DNA of 64,000 nucleotides from an uncultured Clostridium sp. (GTDB taxonomy: Bacteria; Bacillota; Clostridia; Clostridiales; Clostridiaceae). Position 1 is the first letter of the stretch; every line of letters starts with the position of its first letter. Position numbers and translations under genes: made by a program. Of this stretch, positions 25,806-34,708 are shown piece by piece. The stretch covers positions 12,927 to 76,926 of the forward strand of contig CALBDU010000013.1 of NCBI GenBank assembly GCA_937927335.1, written 5' to 3'. The notes under the pieces are model-generated. The model saw nothing but the letters and a program-made list of their open reading frames with translations. It ran no database searches and was not told where the DNA came from.

Positions 25806-27870
25806 ATGAAAACCGAAAAGGTAGCCAATAGATTAATAAACGAGAAGAGTCCTTATCTACTACAGCACGCTCATAATCCAGTGGACTGGTATCCTTGGGC
25901 GGAAGAAGCCTTTGCTAAAGCAAAAGAAGAAGATAAGCCAATTTTCTTATCTATTGGCTATTCGTAGGTTTATTTAACCGACTTGTCATTGGTGTCACGT
26001 CATGGAAAGGGAATCCTTCGAGAATAATAACGTGGCTAAAATCCTTAATGAAAGTTTTATTTCAATTAAGGTGGACCGTGAGGAAAGGCCCGACATAGAC
26101 AATATTTATATGACCTACTGCCAGGTTTTAACAGGCAGCGGAGGCTGGCCACTATCCATATTTATGACCTGTGATAAGAAACCGTTTTTTGCTGGTACAT
26201 ATTTTCCTAAAAACACCCGTTATGGAAGACCTGGCTTAATAGAAATACTGGAGAATATAACTGATGCCTGGAAAAACAACAAAGAAAAAATACTGGAATC
26301 CAGCGATTCTATGTTAAAAGACATATCTCAATTGGAAAACAGAGAGCATGGAATAAAATTTGACAATGATATTGTTAAAAAGGCTGTACAACAACTGAAA
26401 AACCACTATGATCCTAGACATGGAGGCTTTTCTGATATGCCCAAGTTTCCAACTCCCCATAACCTGTTCTTTTTATCAAGATATTATAGCCATGAAAAGG
26501 ACGAGGATGCGCTGAAAATGGTGGAATATACCCTTCAGTCTATGTATAAGGGCGGTATTTTTGACCATGTCGGTTTTGGCTTTTCAAGATATTCCACTGA
26601 TTCAAAATGGCTTGTTCCACATTTTGAGAAGATGCTTTATGATAATGCCCTGCTAGCCCTTGCATATACTGAAGCCTACCATATTACTAAAAACAAGCTG
26701 TATAAAAAAATAGCAGATAAAATATTCATATATTTATTAAGGGATATGAAGCATCAGGGAGGCGGCTTTTATTCAGCTGAGGATGCTGATTCTGAAGGTG
26801 TCGAAGGAAAATTCTATGTCTGGACTAAACAGGAAGTAATTGATGTGCTGGGCAGCCAGGATGCTGAAATATTTATGAAATATTATGACATAACTGATAG
26901 GGGCAATTTTGAAGAAAAAAACATTCCTAATCTCATTAATACAGATATAAATGAAATACAGTGCAGTATTTCACTGGAGGAAAGCTTGGATAAAATGCTT
27001 CAGAAGCTTTTTGAAGCAAGAGAAAAAAGGGTTCATCCATTTAAGGACGACAAGATACTAACCTCCTGGAATGGTCTGATGCTTGCTGCATTGTCCTATG
27101 CAGGCAGAGTTTTTGACAACAAAGATTATATAGATGTCGCAGAAGAAACTGCAAAATTTCTGCTGCACAAGCTTGTAAGAGAGGATGGGAGGCTGCTTGC
27201 AAGGTTCAGAAATGGCGAAGCAGCTAATACTGCACTGCTGGAGGATTATGCATATTTTGTATGGGGCCTTCTTGAAACCTATGAAGCTACCTTTGACAGT
27301 GTATATCTTGAGAAAGCAGCATTATTTAATGAGGAAATGCTGAGGCTTTTCTATGACATCGTCCATGGCGGCTTTTATATCTATGGAGAAGACAGCGAAC
27401 AGCTGATAATGCGCCCCAAGGATTTTTATGACGGAGCCCTGCCTTCTGGAAATTCCTCTGCACTAATGAACCTCACAAGGCTCATGAAAATTCTAGGGCG
27501 GCAGGAATACAGTGTGTTTATTGATAAAACCTTTGATTTTGCAGCTGGCATAGTAACTGAAAATCCTGCAGCCTACAGCTTTCTTGTGGAGGCATATTTG
27601 CTCAATATAACTCCAGGTAAGGAAATAGTTATATCCGGAAACAGGTTTTATCCAAAGGTTAAATCTATGATTAAAGCAGTGAATGCAGAATTTATGCCTT
27701 TTTCCACTGTAATATTAAATGACAATGATGATATTCTAACTGGGTTGATTCCCTTTATCAAAGGGCAAAAAGAGATAGCTGGTGAGGCGGCTGCATATAT
27801 ATGCCAGAACTTCGCCTGCAGCAGGCCTACCGTTGATTTGACGGAATTTGCACAGCTTATAAAAAAGTAA
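25806..27870 (+). pseudogene. YyaL-like thioredoxin-domain (DUF255) gene, broken at CxxC
   Basis: The first 53 codons (25806-25964, after AAGGAGGTG) encode LINEKSPYLLQHAHNPVDW through FLSIGYS. The next codons should spell TCHWCHVM, but 16 bases, taggtttatttaaccg (25965-25980), intervene, put in a TAG and shift the frame. The remainder, starting ACTTGTCATTGG and continuing VMERESF, is open to 27870 and encodes an intact thioredoxin-like domain plus the (alpha/alpha)6-barrel region of this spermatogenesis-associated-protein-20 family. ATG 26002 could give a 622-aa product lacking the thioredoxin active site. The break lies exactly on the family's hallmark motif. Confidence 0.85.
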
Positions 27871-27877
27871 AATTCTA

Positions 27878-27970
27878 TTGACAAGGCATAATTAATAATC
27901 TTATAATTTAATTGTCAATTGGAGTGGTACGAGATTAAACCGTCTCTGTTATTTGAGAGATGGTTTTTTT
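27878..27970 (+). promoter_or_regulatory. argS promoter and terminator-type leader resembling a T-box 3' end
   Basis: TTGACA (27878-27883), 18 bp, TATAAT (27902-27907) make a near-ideal promoter; arms ATTGACA (27877-27883) and TGTCAAT (27913-27919) invert around it. The RNA would begin near 27914 and read GGAGTGGTACGAGA, similar to the T-box sequence, then a terminator AAACCGTCTCT / AGAGATGGTTTTTTT (27937-27970). No Stem I or specifier loop can fit between promoter and this module. Confidence 0.6.
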
Positions 27971-27990
27971 ACATGCGGGAGGTTGTATTA

Positions 27991-29682
27991 ATGGATTATA
28001 AAAAAATTGTTGCAGAGAGAATAAGTGATGCAGTAGATATGGATGTTCAATCATTGGAAAGGTTAATAGAGATACCCCCAAGGCCTGAAATGGGAGACTA
28101 CGCATTTCCATGTTTTCAGCTGTCAAAGGTTTTGAGAAAATCTCCCAATGCAATTTCAACAGAGCTAGCTGAAAAAATAGACAAATCAGGCTTTGAAAAA
28201 GTTGAATGTCTTGGACCATACCTGAACTTTTTTGTAGATAAAGCAGTATTTGTTAAAAATACTATAGACAAAATATTAAGCCAGGGGGACAAGTATGGGT
28301 CTTCAAAAGATGGGGAAGGTAAAACTGTAACCATAGATTTCTCATCCCCAAACATTGCTAAGCCCTTTCATGTAGGTCATCTGTTTAGTACAGCCATAGG
28401 TAATTCACTATACAGAATACTGACCTTTGAAGGCTATAAATGTATTGGTATCAACCATCTTGGTGACTGGGGCACCCAGTTTGGAAAATTAATTTCAGCC
28501 TATAAAAGATGGATTGATGTGGAGGCACTTGAAAAGGAGCCCATAAAGGAGCTTCTCAGAATATATGTTAAATTCCATGAAGAAGCAGAAAAGGACCCGT
28601 CTCTGGAGGATGAAGCAAGAAGATACTTCAAGAATCTGGAGGATGGTTACGAGGAAGAAACCAGGCTTTGGAATACCTTCAAGGATTTAAGCCTTAAGGA
28701 ATTTCAGAAGGTATATGACCTCCTTGGAGTTAAATTTGATTCCATGGCAGGAGAAAGCTTCTATTCAGATAAAATGGATGCAGTAGTTGAAGATATAGAA
28801 AAGAAAGGTTTGCTTGTAGAAAGCAACGGTGCACAGGTGGTTATGCTTGATGATTTCAACATGCCTCCTTGTATAATTAAAAAGGCTGACGGGGCTACCA
28901 TGTATGCAACTCGAGATCTGGCTGCGGCAGTGTACAGAAAGAAAAACTATGATTTTTACAAGAGCCTTTATGTAGTGGGACTGGACCAGAGCCTCCATTT
29001 CAAACAACTTTTTACAACCTTGAAGCTTATGGGTAATGACTGGGCTGATGATTGCAGGCACATAGGCTTTGGTCTTGTAAGATTTGCAGATATGAAACTT
29101 TCCACTAGAAAGGGGAATGTAATATTCCTTGAGGATTTGTTAAATGAGTCCATGGAAAAAACCCTGGAAATAATAAATGAAAAAAATCCTGAGCTTGAAA
29201 ATAAAGAACTGGTAGCTCAAAAAGTAGGCGTTGGTGCCATGGTATTTACATACCTGAAAAACAGCAGGGAAAAGGACATTGTATTTGACTGGAAGGAAAT
29301 GCTGAGCTTTGACGGCGAAACAGGTCCTTATGTACAATACAGCTATGCAAGGGGAAGAAGCATATTAAGAAAGGTTGAAGAAAATCAGGCAGAAGCTGAT
29401 TTCAGCAAGCTGAATTCCAAGGAGGAATTTGAGCTGGTAAAGGCTCTCCAGGGCTTCAATGATGCAATTAATTATGCAATAGATAAATTCGAGCCTTCTG
29501 TGGTTACAAGATATGCAGTTGATGTGGCCAAGGCTTTTAATAAGTTTTATAATGCGCATAAGATATCCAATGTGGATGATCCGGCACTTAAATGTGCAAG
29601 GCTGAAAATGGTAGAGGCGGCCTGCCAGGTATTGAAAAATGCTTTATACCTCATAGGCCTGGAGGTAGTTGAAAAAATGTAG
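27991..29682 (+). CDS. argS: Arginyl-tRNA synthetase
   Basis: 563 aa, class I synthetase charging tRNA-Arg. Start ATG 27991 has GGGAGG 8 bases upstream; the frame is open further up through the leader terminator and is not used. The N-terminal ~110 residues are the Arg-tRNA-binding domain. HIGH appears as KPFHVGHL near residue 125; the WGTQFG loop and the YATRDLAAA motif are present; the KMSKS position reads MKLSTRKGN, normal for ArgRS, and the C-terminal anticodon-binding helical domain ends in LYLIGLEVVEKM. Length is normal for bacteria. It is monocistronic or co-transcribed with the next exonuclease through a terminator. Confidence 0.96.
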   Translation: MDYKKIVAERISDAVDMDVQSLERLIEIPPRPEMGDYAFPCFQLSKVLRKSPNAISTELAEKIDKSGFEKVECLGPYLNFFVDKAVFVKNTIDKILSQGDKYGSSKDGEGKTVTIDFSSPNIAKPFHVGHLFSTAIGNSLYRILTFEGYKCIGINHLGDWGTQFGKLISAYKRWIDVEALEKEPIKELLRIYVKFHEEAEKDPSLEDEARRYFKNLEDGYEEETRLWNTFKDLSLKEFQKVYDLLGVKFDSMAGESFYSDKMDAVVEDIEKKGLLVESNGAQVVMLDDFNMPPCIIKKADGATMYATRDLAAAVYRKKNYDFYKSLYVVGLDQSLHFKQLFTTLKLMGNDWADDCRHIGFGLVRFADMKLSTRKGNVIFLEDLLNESMEKTLEIINEKNPELENKELVAQKVGVGAMVFTYLKNSREKDIVFDWKEMLSFDGETGPYVQYSYARGRSILRKVEENQAEADFSKLNSKEEFELVKALQGFNDAINYAIDKFEPSVVTRYAVDVAKAFNKFYNAHKISNVDDPALKCARLKMVEAACQVLKNALYLIGLEVVEKM

Positions 29683-29684
29683 CA

Positions 29685-29719
29685 AAAAGGTATCAAGTGC
29701 TTTGCAATTGATACCTTTT
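29685..29719 (+). terminator. Terminator after argS
   Basis: Stem AAAAGGTATCAA / TTGATACCTTTT with an 11-base loop, starting 3 bases after the argS stop. Confidence 0.85.
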
Positions 29720-29748
29720 AACAGTTTATATTCGCCGGAGGAATTTTT

Positions 29749-30525
29749 ATGTATACTAAAGTATATAATCACTCTAAGCTTGGTGGAACCAATGTGGAAA
29801 ATATAATATATTTCGATATTGAAACTACAGGCTTTGACAAGGAAAATGACTGGATAATAATGGTATCCATTGGAAAGCTGACTGGCAGCCAGTTTTCAAT
29901 AAAGCAATACTTTGCTGAAAAGCCCCAGGATGAGAAGCTGCTTTTAGATGTCTTTTTAAAGGATATTGAACATGAAACTGTCTGGTGCTCCTACAATGGG
30001 ATTGCCTTTGATGAACCTTTTATTAAAAAGAGAATGCAGCTTAATAATATCTCTATGCCATTGCCTGATGAACACGTGGATTTGTACAGGCTTATCAGAC
30101 CATATTATAAGCAGCTCGGTCTGGAAAGGTGCAACCTTAAAACAGTGGAACGCTATATCGGAATAAACCGCAGAGACAGGATAGACGGAGGATTAAGCGT
30201 AGATCTCTACTACGAATATCTTGAAACAAACGATGATGAAATAAAAGACATAATTATGCTGCACAATTATGAGGATGTTTTAAATCTGCCAAGCATCCAT
30301 GAATTTGCTTATCGAATCCAACAGGATACAAGCCTTATAAGGGAGGACAGCATTACTCCAAAGCAGTCAAAGTATCTTGAGTTCCTTCTCACAAAGCATA
30401 GCCTGGAATTATGTGTAAATACCAATAAGATATCAAAAAAGGCGGCCTCAAAGATAATAGACAGAATTTTAAAAGGGAATCCGGATAGTGAAGAATTAAA
30501 TAGTATTGCCAGTAACAGCTATTAA
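29749..30525 (+). CDS. YprB-like RNase H-fold 3'-5' exonuclease
   Basis: 258 aa; ATG with GGAGG 7 bases upstream. The DEDD-type exonuclease motifs are visible: IIYFDIETTGFD (Exo I Asp and Glu), WCSYNGIAFDEPFI (Exo II Asn-Gly ... Phe-Asp), and LHNYEDVLNLPSI (Exo III Asp). This is the RNase H-like YprB group of Firmicutes, presumed single-strand exonucleases in DNA or RNA processing. The last ~45 residues form a small helical domain (TPKQSKYLEFL) that may bind nucleic acid. A second, more diverged member of the fold lies at 34031-34675. Confidence 0.85.
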   Translation: MYTKVYNHSKLGGTNVENIIYFDIETTGFDKENDWIIMVSIGKLTGSQFSIKQYFAEKPQDEKLLLDVFLKDIEHETVWCSYNGIAFDEPFIKKRMQLNNISMPLPDEHVDLYRLIRPYYKQLGLERCNLKTVERYIGINRRDRIDGGLSVDLYYEYLETNDDEIKDIIMLHNYEDVLNLPSIHEFAYRIQQDTSLIREDSITPKQSKYLEFLLTKHSLELCVNTNKISKKAASKIIDRILKGNPDSEELNSIASNSY

Positions 30526-30545
30526 AGGGGTGAAATCACCCCTTT
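30524..30545. terminator. Terminator between exonuclease and feo genes
   Basis: Stem AAAGGGGTGA / TCACCCCTTT, loop AA, followed by ATTTTTT. The arms overlap both stop codons, serving the convergent genes. Confidence 0.85.
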
Positions 30546-30690
30546 ATTTTTTATAGTTTGGACAATGGGAGGAGCAGCTTCCGCAGCTGTCACAGTCACA
30601 TTTTCCCTCTGCTTTTTTCTTAAGGTTTTTATATAGGAGCAAGGCTGCCAGTGTGAAAATTACCACAGTAACTACAATTTCCAAAAACAT
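30544..30690 (-). CDS. FeoB-associated Cys-rich membrane protein
   Basis: 48 aa on the minus strand, ATG 30690 with GGTGAT upstream. One membrane helix (FLEIVVTVVIFTLAALLLY, residues 2-20) is followed by a Lys-rich turn and a tail with five cysteines (CDCDSCGSCSSHC). This is the family of tiny proteins found after feoB in Clostridia and some Bacteroidetes; the cysteines could bind iron at the exit of the FeoB pore. It is the last gene of the feo operon and is too short for most gene finders. Confidence 0.88.
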   Translation of the reverse strand: MFLEIVVTVVIFTLAALLLYKNLKKKAEGKCDCDSCGSCSSHCPNYKK

Positions 30691-30706
30691 AATATCACCT
30701 TCCACA

Positions 30707-32470
30707 TTAAAATATTATTGAACCGATCCTGAATACAACAAATGAGATTATCCAGGCAAATACCAGCTGGTATAAAACTGAGAATACAGCCATTTTGCTG
30801 CCAAACTCCTTTTTCATGGTGGCAATAACTGATACGCATGGAGTATACGACAAAACAAATACAAGAAACGCATAAGCTGAAACCTGAGTGAAGCTCACTG
30901 CCAGTTCACTTTCAAGGTTTCCTCCATATATAACTCCCATTGAACCAAGGATTACTTCCTTTGCTAACAGTCCTGTTAAAAGAGATACTGCATTTTGCCA
31001 GGTCCCAAAGCCTAAAGGAGCGAAAACCGGGCTTATAACTCTTCCAATTGCTGCAAGGAAACTATTGTTTATTTCAGTAAAACCAGTGGTGTTAAAGCTG
31101 GATAAAAGCCAAATTACAACCGACACTGAAAATATAAGCGTTCCTGCTTTCTTTAAAAAGCCCTTACCCTTGTCCCAGGTGTGATTAAGAAGATTTTTAA
31201 GTTCAGGTGCCTTATACTCAGGTAGCTCAATAATAAAGGGTTCTTCATCCTTTTTAAAAATAGTGCTTTTAAACAGTATCCCGATAATAAATGCCATTAA
31301 AATTCCAAGGAGATAAAGTGAGAAAACTACTGTGGTTTCTTTTCCTGGGAAAAATACTGCTGCAAACAAGGCATAAACAGGCAGTCTTGCATTACAAGAC
31401 ATTAGTGGAACAATAAGTGCCGTTAGCTTTCTGTCCTTTTCACTCTCCAGAGTTCTGGCTGTCATTATTGCTGGCACCGAGCAGCCAAAGCCTACTATTA
31501 AGGGAATAAATGCTTTTCCTGAAAGTCCCATTTTCCTCATGGCCTTGTCCATAATCAACGCTGCTCTGGCCATATAACCGCTGTCTTCCAAAATGGATAT
31601 TCCAAGGAATAATGTAAGTATTACTGGAAGAAATACTATTACAGAGCCAACACCGCCAATAATCCCGTTGATTATAAGTGAGCTGAACCATGGACTTGAA
31701 TTAGCCAGCAATATCTCCACATAAGGTACTAAAACTCCGTCAACCAAATAGGAAAGGTAATCTGCCAAAGGTTGTCCAACCCATGAAAAGGTAAATTTGA
31801 ATATTAAAAACAATAATATAAAGAATAATGGGTATGCCATATATTTATTTAAAACAAATTTATCAATTTTCTCGGTAGCAGATAATTTTGTTGCTTTATT
31901 TGATGTAATACACTCTGAAAGGAGCCTGCTAATATATGCATAAGCATCTTTTTCATTTTGAAATTGAAAGTCATTCTCAATAAAAGAGTTTAAAAAATTG
32001 CTGCCAACAAGCATTTCCTTTAATTCGTTTATTCCTATGCCCTTGGAAGCAGATATAGGCACTACCTTTACTCCAAGCTTTTTTGAAAGGAGCTGGTAAT
32101 TTATTTTTATTCCTTTTGCGTCTGCTATATCTACCATGTTTAAAACCAATACAACAGGTTTATTGAAAGCCTTCAGTTGAGTGGTGAGGTAGAGGTTTCT
32201 TTCCAGACTGGAGGCATCTGCTATGTTAATAATAAAGTCGGCTTCACCGCTGGATAGAAAATCCTTAGCCACTATTTCCTCTTTTGAAAAAGTATCCATA
32301 GCATATATACCGGGAAGATCCACTATTTTCAACTTGTTATCTATGAATCCTTCCTTTTTTTCTACTGTTACTCCTGCCCAATTTCCTACATACTGGTTGG
32401 AGCCGGTAAGAGTATTGAAGAGAGAAGTTTTACCAACGTTTGGATTACCAATTAATGCTGCTGTTTTCAT
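30707..32470 (-). CDS. feoB: Ferrous iron transporter FeoB
   Basis: 587 aa, inner-membrane GTP-dependent Fe(II) importer. The N-terminal G-domain has G1 GNPNVGKT (8-15), G3 DLPG, and G4 NMVD with G5 SASKG; the membrane part has the two gate repeats, including VGFGCSVPAIMTARTLE and NARLPVYALF, plus about eight hydrophobic helices. It is shorter than the ~650-750 aa of common FeoBs, mainly in the linker and C-terminal parts. ATG 32470 abuts the feoA stop; translation is coupled with feoA. Expression should be Fur-controlled through the box upstream of feoA. Confidence 0.94.
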   Translation of the reverse strand: MKTAALIGNPNVGKTSLFNTLTGSNQYVGNWAGVTVEKKEGFIDNKLKIVDLPGIYAMDTFSKEEIVAKDFLSSGEADFIINIADASSLERNLYLTTQLKAFNKPVVLVLNMVDIADAKGIKINYQLLSKKLGVKVVPISASKGIGINELKEMLVGSNFLNSFIENDFQFQNEKDAYAYISRLLSECITSNKATKLSATEKIDKFVLNKYMAYPLFFILLFLIFKFTFSWVGQPLADYLSYLVDGVLVPYVEILLANSSPWFSSLIINGIIGGVGSVIVFLPVILTLFLGISILEDSGYMARAALIMDKAMRKMGLSGKAFIPLIVGFGCSVPAIMTARTLESEKDRKLTALIVPLMSCNARLPVYALFAAVFFPGKETTVVFSLYLLGILMAFIIGILFKSTIFKKDEEPFIIELPEYKAPELKNLLNHTWDKGKGFLKKAGTLIFSVSVVIWLLSSFNTTGFTEINNSFLAAIGRVISPVFAPLGFGTWQNAVSLLTGLLAKEVILGSMGVIYGGNLESELAVSFTQVSAYAFLVFVLSYTPCVSVIATMKKEFGSKMAVFSVLYQLVFAWIISFVVFRIGSIIF

Positions 32471-32704
32471 TTAAACCTCCAATGTTTCTCTAATGGATAT
32501 ATTTTTAGCGTCATTTTTCCTTATGCAAAAGTCGCAGCCCCTTAAATTGATCACAATGGGATCACCCAGTGGAGCACAATTTTTAACACATACTTCTGTG
32601 CCTTCTATACAGCCTAAAGCCATAAGCCTTTTAGCCAGTTTTTCATTTCCTTTAATTGAATGTATGTAAGCTTTTTCACCAAGCTTCAAATCGCAAATGC
32701 TCAT
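32471..32704 (-). CDS. feoA: FeoA-type SH3-like protein
   Basis: 77 aa starting at ATG 32704 with GAGGTGAT 5 bases upstream; the longer frame to 32800 crosses the Fur box and is rejected. The product is a small beta-barrel: MSICDLKLGEKAYI, IKGNEKLAKRLMALGCIEGT, then VVINLRG-type strands. FeoA helps FeoB in Fe(II) uptake. It is the first gene of the feo operon. Confidence 0.92.
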   Translation of the reverse strand: MSICDLKLGEKAYIHSIKGNEKLAKRLMALGCIEGTEVCVKNCAPLGDPIVINLRGCDFCIRKNDAKNISIRETLEV

Positions 32705-32718
32705 CAATATCACCTCGT

Positions 32719-32739
32719 AATGAAAATCATTCTCATTTA
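32719..32739 (-). promoter_or_regulatory. Fur box upstream of feoA
   Basis: Read on the minus strand, TAAATGAGAATGATTTTCAT matches the GATAATGATAATCATTATC Fur consensus well, with the core GAGAATGATTTTC. It lies 15 bases before the feoA start, where iron-loaded Fur would block the promoter. Confidence 0.75.
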
Positions 32740-32858
32740 ATCTATCCTTATAATAACACTGCTTTGGATGGCTGTCAATATTAATAGAAAAAATAAACAT
32801 TAAAATGTATATATTAATATGATATAATAACTATAATAATATTGATGGGGTGATAAAT

Positions 32859-33266
32859 ATGCCGGATAATTTCAAAATTTACAGAAGAGGTGAATATGTA
32901 TATATAAACAGGGGTAAAAGATTTGGTGAAAGGGTAGAATTAAATCTCGATATTTTTTATCCCAGAGTGAATAATGTAAGTATACATGAACAATATAAGA
33001 GTGACGAAGCTTTTATGAAAATTATCAATATATCCAAATCTGGAGTGCTGCTCTGGAGCAAGGTACCCCTTAAAATTGGCGACTTTGTTAATTTTTTAGT
33101 TCAAGTTGAAGAAAACCCGTCCTTTTGGTGTCTAGTGGTGGTAAAGAGGATAGACATAAAGGATAATGCTTATTTTGCTGGCTGTGAATTTTATTCACTA
33201 AAGATGGAGGAAATCAATCAAATTAATAATTTTGTTGAAAAGACTATTGACCTAGGCACTGAATAA
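32859..33266 (+). CDS. PilZ-domain protein (c-di-GMP receptor type)
   Basis: 135 aa from ATG 32859, after GGGGTGAT. The second half fits a PilZ fold: IINISKSGVLLWSKVPLKIGD, then strands VNFLVQVEENP and WCLVVVKRID, and the closing AGCEFYSLKMEEINQI. The RxxxR that usually precedes the barrel is not clear (RRGEYVYINRGKRF may supply it), so binding of c-di-GMP is uncertain. It is followed 12 bases later by the HAD phosphatase gene, suggesting one operon of three with the second RNase H-like gene. Confidence 0.72.
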   Translation: MPDNFKIYRRGEYVYINRGKRFGERVELNLDIFYPRVNNVSIHEQYKSDEAFMKIINISKSGVLLWSKVPLKIGDFVNFLVQVEENPSFWCLVVVKRIDIKDNAYFAGCEFYSLKMEEINQINNFVEKTIDLGTE

Positions 33267-33278
33267 AGGAGGAACTGG

Positions 33279-33995
33279 ATGAGTGTAGCTGCTTTTTTTG
33301 ATATTGATGGTACTTTATACAGGGAAGGTCTGATAACTGAGCTGTTTAAGAAGCTTATTAAATATGAAATAATCGAAATGGACAAATGGTACAGCGAAGT
33401 TAGACCGGAATTTGAAAATTGGGATAAAAGGCAGGGAGATTACGACAAATACCTGCTTAAAATGGTGGAGATTTATATTCAGTCTGTAAAAGGCCTTCAT
33501 AGAACTCAGCTTGAGTTTATTGCAAAAAATATAATACGCCAAAAAGGAGACAGGGTATACACCTATACCAGGGACAGAATAAAATGGCATAAGGAGCAGG
33601 GGCATATGGTAATAACCATATCAGGAAGCCCAATGGAGCTGATTAAGGAAATGGCTGCCAAGCACGGCTTTGATGATTATATAGGTTCAATATATAAAAT
33701 GGATTATAAGGAGACTTATACAGGAGAAGTTATTCCTATGTGGGACAGCGAAAGCAAAAAGAAATCAATAATCAGTTTTGTTAAAAAATATAATATTGAT
33801 TTGGATAAAAGCTATGCCTATGGAGACAGTTCAGGTGATTTAACCATGCTGGAGATGGTTAAAAATCCTGTATGTGTAAATCCAACCAGGGAACTTGTAA
33901 ATATGGCAAAGGCACATCCATACTTGTCTGAGGCTCTTCAGGTTATTGTTGAGAGAAAGGACATGATTTATAGACTAAAGCCAAAAGATATATAA
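33279..33995 (+). CDS. HAD-IB family phosphatase (SerB-like)
   Basis: 238 aa; ATG after AAAGGAGGAACTGG. HAD motif I is FFDIDGT (nucleophile Asp8, general acid Asp10); motif II is TISGSP; the helical cap occupies about 20-95; motifs III/IV appear as SKKKSII and YGDSSGDLTML. The layout matches the HAD subfamily IB hydrolases that dephosphorylate phosphoserine-like small molecules. The substrate is not evident. It lies between a PilZ gene and an exonuclease-like gene. Confidence 0.88.
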   Translation: MSVAAFFDIDGTLYREGLITELFKKLIKYEIIEMDKWYSEVRPEFENWDKRQGDYDKYLLKMVEIYIQSVKGLHRTQLEFIAKNIIRQKGDRVYTYTRDRIKWHKEQGHMVITISGSPMELIKEMAAKHGFDDYIGSIYKMDYKETYTGEVIPMWDSESKKKSIISFVKKYNIDLDKSYAYGDSSGDLTMLEMVKNPVCVNPTRELVNMAKAHPYLSEALQVIVERKDMIYRLKPKDI

Positions 33996-34030
33996 CCGAC
34001 ATATATTAACAGCGGATTGAGAGTGATATT

Positions 34031-34675
34031 GTGATAATTAGAGAAAAGAGAATTAGTACAGGCAGAATTTATGAAAGAAATTTATTAAAATTTGGAGAAA
34101 AGGGCTCCATATATAAAAATGCCATATTTTTCGATCTGGAGCATTACATTTATAAAAAGCCTATATGTATTGGAGTATTTGGATGCTGCTACTTTGACAC
34201 GGAGCATCATGAACTGGCAATAACCCAGTATATGATAGAAAACAAAAAGGACTCAAGGGATATACTTATTTTGGCAAGGGAATATTTTAAAACCATGCTG
34301 GAAAAGAAAAAGGAATATATAGTTACTTTTTCAGGTAATAACGATTTTACTGTAGTGAATTATTTATTCGATAAATATGATATTGATTTTTCCATCAGTG
34401 AAAGCTTTACACATCTTGATCTTCAAAGAGAATATGAGAAGCAGACCAAGCTTAATATCGGCTTAAAGGCTCTGGAAAAAATATTCAGCATAGAGAGGGA
34501 CAGTGAGCTTATAAGCGGCTCTAACCTGGCTAAAACTTTTGGAAAGCTGGTAAAGGACGATACCTATATAACCAGAATGCCAAAAGAGAAAGTGGAAAAA
34601 ATACTTTTGTATAATGAACAGGATATAGTTAGTCTTTTTCACATTTATACAAAATGGAATAAATATATAGAATAA
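34031..34675 (+). CDS. RNase H-fold exonuclease-like protein
   Basis: 214 aa from GTG 34031 (GAGAGTGAT upstream). It resembles YprB-type exonucleases: IFFDLEHYIY (Exo I Asp/Glu), TFSGNNDFTVVNYLFDKY (Exo II Asn and Asp), then a LYNEQDIVSLFHIYTKW helix (Exo III Asp). In place of the usual glycine-phenylalanine run in Exo I it has HYIY, so it is diverged from the copy at 29749. Probably a nuclease in DNA or RNA turnover. It is the last gene before the gltX convergence. Confidence 0.78.
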   Translation: MIIREKRISTGRIYERNLLKFGEKGSIYKNAIFFDLEHYIYKKPICIGVFGCCYFDTEHHELAITQYMIENKKDSRDILILAREYFKTMLEKKKEYIVTFSGNNDFTVVNYLFDKYDIDFSISESFTHLDLQREYEKQTKLNIGLKALEKIFSIERDSELISGSNLAKTFGKLVKDDTYITRMPKEKVEKILLYNEQDIVSLFHIYTKWNKYIE

Positions 34676-34678
34676 AAT

Positions 34679-34702
34679 CGGCTGTGTTATGTAACACAGC
34701 CG
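34679..34702. terminator. Bidirectional terminator between exonuclease-like gene and gltX
   Basis: Stem CGGCTGTGTTA / TAACACAGCCG with loop TG, flanked by AAAAT and GTTTTG. Confidence 0.88.
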
Positions 34703-34708
34703 GTTTTG

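Larger units (their letters stand above)
1..25980. mobile_element. Accessory island ending near the serine integrase (left end not seen)
   Basis: Everything left of the broken YyaL gene is cargo-like: defence genes, primase block, decayed genes, gene-poor spacers and, last, a large serine recombinase. The right edge is placed at the 16-bp insertion in the YyaL gene because integrases lie next to their attachment sites. The left edge is outside the window, so it is not known whether this is one element or several. Confidence 0.4.

Noticed and set aside
26002..27870. An intact 622-aa gene starting at ATG 26002
   Set aside because: The ATG is an internal Met of the TCHWCHVM motif, without an RBS, and the true N-terminal part lies directly upstream behind the 16-bp insertion.
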